From positions 151,419 to 215,418 of the IMG/VR virus record IMGVR_UViG_3300048927_000250: 64,000 nt of DNA, one strand, 5' to 3'. The notes beneath the pieces were generated by a model. That model saw only the letters and a list, made by a program, of their open reading frames with translations. It had not been told where the DNA came from and did not search any database. The DNA comes from a virus. Each line of letters begins with the position of its first letter. The stretch's first letter is position 1. Shown in pieces: positions 58,521 to 64,000 of the stretch. The translations under genes and the position numbers were made by a program.

Positions 58521-59438
58521 TCACTTTTTCAGTTCACGCAGCAGACCTTCGACGATATGGGCATACTGAGCGTAGTTGTGCTGACGACCTTCGCGTTTCA
58601 CGATTTCCGACAGCGTCGTTTTGCGGTACAGCGGTTCTTTACCGGCCGCCAACACCAGTGCAATGAACACCGGCGGGAATTCCAATGCCGCTGCAACCAG
58701 CGCACGGGCATCCGTACCACCGAACCAACTGGTCATGGTGATGGTGTAAATGAAGCGCGAGTCAACAATGCTCAGCGACTTCGAGTACACCCGGGCTTTC
58801 AGTTCATCGCAGAACTCACCCAGGTTATCCATGTAGTTAACCTGACTCAGGAAACGAATCACGTCGGAAGGGTTCACGCGCAGGGCACGAGAAATACGCA
58901 GACAGAAAGCTTCACGTTGCTTTTCGGTCAGGCGGTCTTTCTCGATGTGCTGGCAGCAGTAATAGAAAGCAGCCAGAAGAAGGACCTGGGCTTGCACTGC
59001 CGCATCCAGGTTACAGCGGGTAGACAACAGACCGGATAACCAGCGTGCGTAAACCGCCATCGGTAAGTCCCCAGCGTGTTGTACAGCCAGCCCACCGAAT
59101 TTGTTCCAGTAGATTTCCAGCAGTGTACGTTTCACCAGAATACCGGAACCGCCTTCCATCGGCAGCTTCCCACCGTTGGCACGAATCTTCCCAGCATGGG
59201 AACGCAGGTCAATGACCCAATATTCTGGACGCCCTGGTTCCTCAACCCGCACCGGGTGTTCGAACGTAGGGATGTCTTTGCTACGTGCATCGGACTCGAG
59301 AACGGCGTACAGGTCTGGACAACCGTCGACTACCGAGTTGGTCAGTACCCCTTCTGCCCGAGCTAAAATCAAACGACGGCTCAGCGTAGCATCGAAAAAC
59401 GAGGAGCCAGACGTCGTTTCGTACGCACTTTTAAACAT
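58521..59438 (-). CDS. Virion or tail assembly protein (phiKZ gp28-like by position)
   Basis: The 305-residue product is helical, with a Cys-rich helix near 155-165 (YYCCQHIEKD) and a C-terminal charged helix (YAHIVEGLLRELKK). The gene starts the minus-strand structural operon and lies opposite the tail sheath gene, with 169 bases between them. GGAG stands before the ATG. phiKZ has a gene in the same place next to sheath. The molecular role is unknown. Confidence 0.65.
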   Translation of the reverse strand: MFKSAYETTSGSSFFDATLSRRLILARAEGVLTNSVVDGCPDLYAVLESDARSKDIPTFEHPVRVEEPGRPEYWVIDLRSHAGKIRANGGKLPMEGGSGILVKRTLLEIYWNKFGGLAVQHAGDLPMAVYARWLSGLLSTRCNLDAAVQAQVLLLAAFYYCCQHIEKDRLTEKQREAFCLRISRALRVNPSDVIRFLSQVNYMDNLGEFCDELKARVYSKSLSIVDSRFIYTITMTSWFGGTDARALVAAALEFPPVFIALVLAAGKEPLYRKTTLSEIVKREGRQHNYAQYAHIVEGLLRELKK

Positions 59439-59607
59439 GGTAATTATTCTCCATTAGAACTGAAAGGGGCAAAAAAAGAAGGGGAATGACGCACAAGAAA
59501 ACGCACTATTATAGCTCGTCGTACTTTTTCACTCGCCGAAAGCACGAATTAGTATGACGTAATATGTACATACTGCGTTATCCACTAATTAGTTGGAGTA
59601 TTGAACT

Positions 59608-61689
59608 ATGGCCGAGGTCATTACCAGCTCAACTCCTGGCGTTAATTTTCGAGGGACAAAAGACGTCAGTGGGAACCGAGCTACAGGAGTGGCAGAAGCG
59701 CTCGCGTTTCACCGCCCGCTCCATTTCTTCTTCTCGCCGCAAGGCGATACCACTCCGCAATATCTGAGCACTGCTCAGTTCGCAGAGTTTTACGGCGCGG
59801 ATGCGTTGGACGTTAACTCGGCCTTCGCTACCCACTCCACCCCGTTCCTTAACGAGGCTATTGACGCTGTGTCCCGGTTTGTCAGTATCCGCGTTACGCC
59901 GGAAGACATGCCGGACAAATCCAACCTGGGTCTGTCCATTGATTACCTGGAAACCCCGGTCCCAGAATACAAGCGTAAAGCTGACGGTTCTTTCGACCTG
60001 GACGACAGCGGTAATCGCCAGGAAACTGGTACCACAACCCCGGGCATCATCATGAAGTTCGTGGTTGCACCTGTCGGTACTGACGCAGAAGGGTCCCTCC
60101 TCGGTCGTCGTAAAGTCGGTGAAGGTTCCATGGAGTCAGAAGACGGCAGCACCAAATCGGTGTTAATGCCTCTGCTCGACTTCGAAGCCCTGGACTTCGG
60201 TGACGGTAGCAAGTTCGGTATTCGTCTCTGGGCCCCAACCACTTCTTCTGCGATTCCGGCCGATGCGGACAAAGAAGAAACCCTGGGCACCCGCCTGTAT
60301 CGCTTCCAGTTCATGAAGCGTGCGGATGAACTCTCATCCCCGTCTGCGGTCACCACGACCTACGACGAAACCAGCATCCTGTTCTCCTTCAAAGAGAACG
60401 TGGTGGATAAAGATGCGGGTAACACGATTTACGACTTGAACGAGCGTATCCCGGGCCGTTGGACCGACGATGCAATCGACACCATGCAACGCCCACCGGT
60501 TGGTACTGTGAACTACTATCAGACTAACCTCGAAGCGTTCCTGGCGAAAGTTCAGGCTAACGAATCGGCGTTCACTGACACGATGCCGATTGGCACCGTG
60601 GAAGAAACCCTGCACCAGATGAACTTCATCAGTGCACAAAGCATCGACGGTATCCCGTACCACTCTCTGGTTATCCAGGGTGTGCTGAACGGTGCAGTCG
60701 CGCTGACCGCCAACACCACGCATTACCTGCAAGGTGGTGGTACCGGTACCATGACGAACAAAACTTTCAACCAGGCAGTGAATAAAATCCTGACTGACGT
60801 TGATGGTGTTTACCGCCTGTCTAACCTCGCGCGTTATCCGTTCAACGCCGTGTGGGACACCGGGTTCGACATGGACACCAAGCTGCTGTTCCCGAAACTG
60901 CTGACCGCTCGTCCGGACTGCTGGATTGGCCTCAGTACACAGGATATCAGCCTGCCTGCGAACGACGAAGCTACGGATGAGTCAATCGCCCTGTCGCTGA
61001 TGACCCGTTTGCAGCAGTACCCGGATTCCGTGGAGTTCAACACTCAGTCCTTCCGTGGTCTGATTGCTGGCCACTCTGCGCTTTGGGTAGGCGCTCAGCG
61101 TAAGATTGCTTGCGTGCAGGGCATTGACCTGTACCGTAAGTTCTGCGACTGGGGCAAAGACCCAACTGGCCGCCTGGATGAAGACAGTGCACCGGATAAC
61201 GGTGACAACCGTATCGTTCAGCGCACCAAGAACATCTCCAACCTCGACATGTCGTATCGCGTGAAGCGTCGTCAGTGGATGGCTGGTATTTGCTACGTGG
61301 AGGACTACGACACCCGTTCGCAGTTCTACTCTGGCATCCAGTCCTTCTACCCAGACCAGACCTCGGTACTGCGTTCTGCGTTGGTGGGTCTCTGCGTGGC
61401 CAACATCAACCGCTATGCGTGGGAAGTCTGGCGTTCCTATACGGGTAACCAGAACCTGACCGATGCACAGCTGGTAGAACGGTCCGAGAAGCAGATTGCT
61501 GCTCGCATCGCCGCGAACATTCCGAACGGCCGTATGATTGCCAAGCCGCACGCCGAAATCACTCGTCTCGACGATGACAACGGTTACAGCTGGACTCTGC
61601 GCACTGACATCGGGGTGAGCGGTATGCGTACCGTTCTGAACGCCTCTGTTGTGGCCTACCGTCGTGAGGAGCTGGAAGACAATGGCTAA
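59608..61689 (+). CDS. Contractile tail sheath protein (phiKZ gp29-like)
   Basis: The 693-residue protein fits phage sheath proteins in length, position and composition. It starts MAEVITSSTPGVNF, like the S-P-G-V start of T4-like sheaths that reaches into neighbouring subunits. The C-terminal part (TDAQLVERSEKQIAARIAAN in parts, then a strand pair) has the usual sheath plan of helix and strands. Codon use fits very high expression. Contraction of the sheath drives the tube into the host. GGAG is before the ATG, and the last 8 bases overlap the tube gene. Confidence 0.85.
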   Translation: MAEVITSSTPGVNFRGTKDVSGNRATGVAEALAFHRPLHFFFSPQGDTTPQYLSTAQFAEFYGADALDVNSAFATHSTPFLNEAIDAVSRFVSIRVTPEDMPDKSNLGLSIDYLETPVPEYKRKADGSFDLDDSGNRQETGTTTPGIIMKFVVAPVGTDAEGSLLGRRKVGEGSMESEDGSTKSVLMPLLDFEALDFGDGSKFGIRLWAPTTSSAIPADADKEETLGTRLYRFQFMKRADELSSPSAVTTTYDETSILFSFKENVVDKDAGNTIYDLNERIPGRWTDDAIDTMQRPPVGTVNYYQTNLEAFLAKVQANESAFTDTMPIGTVEETLHQMNFISAQSIDGIPYHSLVIQGVLNGAVALTANTTHYLQGGGTGTMTNKTFNQAVNKILTDVDGVYRLSNLARYPFNAVWDTGFDMDTKLLFPKLLTARPDCWIGLSTQDISLPANDEATDESIALSLMTRLQQYPDSVEFNTQSFRGLIAGHSALWVGAQRKIACVQGIDLYRKFCDWGKDPTGRLDEDSAPDNGDNRIVQRTKNISNLDMSYRVKRRQWMAGICYVEDYDTRSQFYSGIQSFYPDQTSVLRSALVGLCVANINRYAWEVWRSYTGNQNLTDAQLVERSEKQIAARIAANIPNGRMIAKPHAEITRLDDDNGYSWTLRTDIGVSGMRTVLNASVVAYRREELEDNG

Positions 61690-62545
61690 GAAAGACCCGA
61701 ATACCATCATGAACTCCGGCGAATCCTACTCTAAGGGGACCTACGGTCCCGTGACGAGTCTGGAAATCCCGGGACAGGGTGGTTACACCAACAACCTGGA
61801 GTTCTACCATGCTGCGGCGGATTACACCCGCCGCCCGGTCATTCCTTTCCTGATGGAGGCCCCAGCGGGCTTCCAGGATTTGAACGACCCGGACAAGCGT
61901 GTGGCTGCTCTGAAGGCGCTCATCGAATTGCACCCTCGCCGCATCACTGGTCTTGACCAGTCGCTCGAAGTGGAATACGTGAGCACGCCGTTCGGTGCTG
62001 CGGGTGAAGAAATGGAAACGCTGGCGAAAGTCAAACGTGCCCGTTCTCAGCCACAGTTCGAATGGGTGGAGAAAATCGGTACTCCGGTGAAATGGTTCTG
62101 GCAGGATTACATCATTAACCTGCTGGGTAACCCTGACACCAACGTCCCTGCTGTCGTTGCCCGTGGCCGTAACACGCCATACGGTTTGTACCCGGACTAC
62201 ACGGCCTTCACCGTACTGTTCGTGGAACCAGACCCAACGCAGAAGTACGTTGTGGAAGCGTGGCTGTGTACCAACATGATGCCACGTGCCGGTGCGAAAA
62301 TCGAAGGTTCTCGTGACATCACGGAAACCCCAGAGAACGTTACCCACTCCATCGGCTTCACCTGCCTGCAACAGGTTGGTGCTGGCGTGCGTAAGCTTGG
62401 TCAGCAGCTGCTGGACACGGCGAACCAGACAGGTATCGACCCGTCTCAACGTCGTGCATGGCTCCAGGCGATTGAAGCGGACGTCAAGTCTGCGGATACC
62501 GGCTACCTGAGCTCCATGACTGCCGCGAAGAACGCAATGGTGTAA
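61682..62545 (+). CDS. Tail tube protein (phiKZ gp30-like)
   Basis: The product is 287 residues from the ATG at 61682, chosen because GAGGAG lies upstream and the sheath stop overlaps it. An earlier GTG/TTG-type frame lies fully in the sheath gene. It is a beta-barrel-like protein with many Tyr and Pro, which stack into the inner tube for DNA passage. Length and position right after sheath match phiKZ gp30. A stable hairpin follows. Expression should be high and late. Confidence 0.85.
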   Translation: MAKKDPNTIMNSGESYSKGTYGPVTSLEIPGQGGYTNNLEFYHAAADYTRRPVIPFLMEAPAGFQDLNDPDKRVAALKALIELHPRRITGLDQSLEVEYVSTPFGAAGEEMETLAKVKRARSQPQFEWVEKIGTPVKWFWQDYIINLLGNPDTNVPAVVARGRNTPYGLYPDYTAFTVLFVEPDPTQKYVVEAWLCTNMMPRAGAKIEGSRDITETPENVTHSIGFTCLQQVGAGVRKLGQQLLDTANQTGIDPSQRRAWLQAIEADVKSADTGYLSSMTAAKNAMV

Positions 62546-62560
62546 TAACCCGTGCATAGA

Positions 62561-62586
62561 CCCAGGAGCCTTTCGGGGCTCCTGGG
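62561..62586 (+). terminator. Hairpin after the tail tube gene
   Basis: A 10-bp stem (cccaggagcc/ggctcctggg) with a 6-base loop is followed by CTATTTATG. The T tract is short, but the stem is strong and it lies just after the tube stop. It faces the zinc-ribbon gene on the other strand. Confidence 0.7.
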
Positions 62587-62596
62587 CTATTTATGC

Positions 62597-62803
62597 TCAT
62601 TCGAGGGTACTCGTGAATTTGTGTTTGCAATGTCGACACTTGTGCGCTAAGACATCAGTGTACCAGTCCACTAACTGTACCTGAACACTCCCACACTTCG
62701 GACAGGGCTTCATTTGTTTACTGGCACGTTCCCGACGCTCCACCATATCCATGGAGAACGCGTGTAGCTCTTGGTCGGTCATTTCTTCAAACGGGGTTGT
62801 CAT
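62597..62803 (-). CDS. Small zinc-ribbon protein
   Basis: The product is 68 residues from the ATG at 62803, with TGGAG 5 bases upstream. The longer frame to 62932 extends into the endolysin gene end. It has a helical N-terminal part (EEMTDQELHAFSMDM) and then CPKC and CRHC pairs (about 38-41 and 57-60) typical of a zinc ribbon, ending FTSTLE. It is located downstream of the endolysin across a terminator. Likely to bind nucleic acid or protein, function unknown. Confidence 0.65.
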   Translation of the reverse strand: MTTPFEEMTDQELHAFSMDMVERRERASKQMKPCPKCGSVQVQLVDWYTDVLAHKCRHCKHKFTSTLE

Positions 62804-62823
62804 AATTTCTCCAGACATAAAAG

Positions 62824-62841
62824 CGGGGACCGAAGTCCCCG
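62824..62841 (-). terminator. Intrinsic terminator after the endolysin gene
   Basis: A 7-bp stem (cggggac/gtccccg) with a CGAA loop is followed on the minus strand by CTTTTATG. It lies 18 bases after the stop at 62859. Confidence 0.75.
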
Positions 62842-62858
62842 TGGATTTCTGAGCTGTG

Positions 62859-63536
62859 TTAGATAAGTGCGCGACGGTTAACGAGTTGTTGACCCTTACG
62901 CATTTTTTCGGCCACTTTTGCAGCGGCTTCACTTTTCAGGATAACGCCATCTTTGTCGATGTCCAAACCTTTGTTCTGCAAGTAGGTTTTAGAACCCTGT
63001 TCCCAGAGGCGATAATTCTCAGGCTTTCCGACAGCCGCTGGCCACAGAATGCGCATGTAGATATCGCTTAGCGTTTGGAGCTTGCCCGTGTATGGCTTGA
63101 AGAAGCGGTACACGTATTCCAGCTGCCCTTCCGCGGACATTTTAAGGAGTTCAGGTAACGAGGTACCGGCGTCCTTGGCTGCTGCTGCACCGAACTGAAT
63201 CAGTCCGTAGTAAGGTGCCCCTGCGCCGTTCTTGATGGTAGGACTGAACGTCTCACCCGTCTCGAACGCCATGCAACCCATCATCTTGTCGGGACCGTCA
63301 TCGGGAAGCCCAAGCTTCTTCGACATCGACCCAACTGCTGTAGTAAACGCCGGGCTGACTTTTGCCGACCAGGCAATGTCATAAATCCCTTTGGTTACCA
63401 GATTTCCTTTACCCGCGTCTAACGCTGCATCGAACGCTCCCTGTGACACCTTGCCCCATAATCCATCGACAACACCTGAATACAACCCGAGGTTCTTCAG
63501 GTTTTGTTGCACTGCCTTGATGCTTGCTACGCTCAT
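62859..63536 (-). CDS. Two-domain endolysin: peptidoglycan-binding plus lytic transglycosylase or lysozyme-like
   Basis: The 225-residue protein has an N-terminal peptidoglycan-binding repeat (QQNLKNLGLYSGVVDGLWG at 10-28) and a catalytic part with MAFETGETFSP around Glu92 followed by YYGLIQFG at 109-116, the pattern of FETG-type phage endolysins. phiKZ gp144 has the same order of domains and a similar length. No signal peptide is seen, so export needs a holin or another pathway. The ATG shares ATGA with the upstream HAD-like gene. It cuts glycan strands for lysis or, if packaged, during entry. Confidence 0.88.
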   Translation of the reverse strand: MSVASIKAVQQNLKNLGLYSGVVDGLWGKVSQGAFDAALDAGKGNLVTKGIYDIAWSAKVSPAFTTAVGSMSKKLGLPDDGPDKMMGCMAFETGETFSPTIKNGAGAPYYGLIQFGAAAAKDAGTSLPELLKMSAEGQLEYVYRFFKPYTGKLQTLSDIYMRILWPAAVGKPENYRLWEQGSKTYLQNKGLDIDKDGVILKSEAAAKVAEKMRKGQQLVNRRALI

Positions 63537-64000
63537 TTTTTCGGTTTCCCAAAGTACTTCGCCACGTGGTTGTGAATCGCCCGGTCAATGACGGTCACCA
63601 TTCCTGAGGCGCAGGTGATACGGTTGGGGTATCCCCCATAGCGTGCGTCACGGTTCCAGGGTTGGTCCATGACGTACACACTATCAGCACCCTCGGATGT
63701 CCCGTGTTCAAAATTATGGCACGGGCGGTCATCGAAAAGAATGTGGTCGTACTGAGGTTGGTTCTTTAATAACCAGGCCATTTTGTCGGAGTGAACCTTC
63801 GGGTCCAGGTAGACAATGTTCATGTGCTGGAGCTTATCCCGGCACAACGCCTGACGGGTCAGAGCCGGACCCTGTTCATGGTAACCGCGGTGCGTCACAA
63901 ACTGGAAGCGCGCAACTCTCGCCCAGTGAGTACGCATACGGTTGAAGTACCCTTCGCATTTTTCAAATTCCTTGCGCAGCGGAGTGCTCGCCATGAAAGA
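63533..64000 (-). CDS. HAD-family 5'-nucleotidase-like protein, C-terminal part (partial)
   Basis: The reading frame runs past 63994 to the window edge without a stop, so the visible part of about 155 residues is not the complete gene, although an ATG lies at 63994. FVTHRGYHEQ and IVYLD, then K (in HSDKM) and ILFDDRPCHN, then MDQPWN, match the second, third and fourth motifs of 5'(3')-deoxyribonucleotidases, which remove phosphate from dNMPs. The first motif DxDG would be upstream. It could trim nucleotides during infection or shift pools, but activity is inferred. Confidence 0.65.
   Translation of the reverse strand, partial: SFMASTPLRKEFEKCEGYFNRMRTHWARVARFQFVTHRGYHEQGPALTRQALCRDKLQHMNIVYLDPKVHSDKMAWLLKNQPQYDHILFDDRPCHNFEHGTSEGADSVYVMDQPWNRDARYGGYPNRITCASGMVTVIDRAIHNHVAKYFGKPKK

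Noticed and set aside
59559-59566. CATATTAC on the minus strand near the sheath gene
   Set aside because: It lacks the downstream GTGA and stands before late genes. One mismatch in an AT-rich gap is easily chance.
60982-62557. Minus-strand frames (242 and 332 codons) opposite sheath and tube genes
   Set aside because: Antisense shadows of codon-biased plus-strand genes. No Shine-Dalgarno sites.
1-64000. tRNA genes, CRISPR arrays, insertion sequences, integrase or attachment sites
   Set aside because: None was seen by reading the sequence. A tRNAscan or repeat search could still find weak cases.

Overview
This window is a piece of a jumbo myovirus genome of the phiKZ type, the nucleus-forming phages now grouped as Chimalliviridae. 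The evidence is a multi-subunit, split RNA polymerase, a PhuZ-like tubulin, a candidate nuclear-shell protein, a phiKZ-type order of terminase, structural proteins, tail sheath and tail tube, and early promoters of the phiKZ TATATTAC type. The two peptidoglycan hydrolases and the E. coli-like Shine-Dalgarno sites suit a Gram-negative, possibly enterobacterial, host, but the host cannot be fixed from the sequence. No tRNA, CRISPR array, insertion sequence or integrase was seen.

Layout: 1-2000 holds the end of a tail-fibre-like gene (+) and a small accessory operon with a DarG-type macro domain protein. 2015-22926 is the core replication and transcription region, almost all on the minus strand. 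In transcription order it runs: candidate chimallin (ChmA), RNAP beta' N-terminal part, four conserved unknowns, an SbcD-like nuclease, SSB, a gp68-like RNAP subunit, two conserved proteins (one with an extreme Arg/Asp tail), RNAP beta in two pieces split by an in-frame TAG, RNAP beta' C-terminal part and a UvsW-like helicase. This order matches my recollection of phiKZ genes 54 to 75, so the enzyme is probably the non-virion RNAP that transcribes genes inside the phage nucleus. 22910-25060 is a family B DNA polymerase C-terminal half.

25149-29154 is a tight operon of ten small unknown genes, many probably distantly related. It is followed by a 480-base non-coding stretch rich in hairpins (candidate structured RNA) and by phuZ. 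30707-31537 is a lone plus-strand gene, probably virion-related. 31584-48702 is a long accessory region of small minus-strand genes in operons with ATGA-type overlaps. It includes an exported lytic transglycosylase, a DUF4262 protein, a Cro-like regulator, an ADP-ribosyltransferase-like protein and at least three pairs of tandem paralogues. 48809-59438 holds two early genes and the large terminase plus conserved structural genes. 59608-62545 (+) is tail sheath and tail tube. The window ends with a zinc-ribbon protein, a two-domain endolysin and the C-terminal part of a HAD-type nucleotidase, which runs off the edge.

Regulation: eight minus-strand sites share TATATTAC-like boxes, and most carry a (G/A/T)TGA four bases further downstream. 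They lie ahead of the RNAP beta, gp68-like, ChmA and accessory operons. Operons end in compact hairpins with GC-rich stems and CGAA, GCAA or GAAA loops, several of which serve converging genes.
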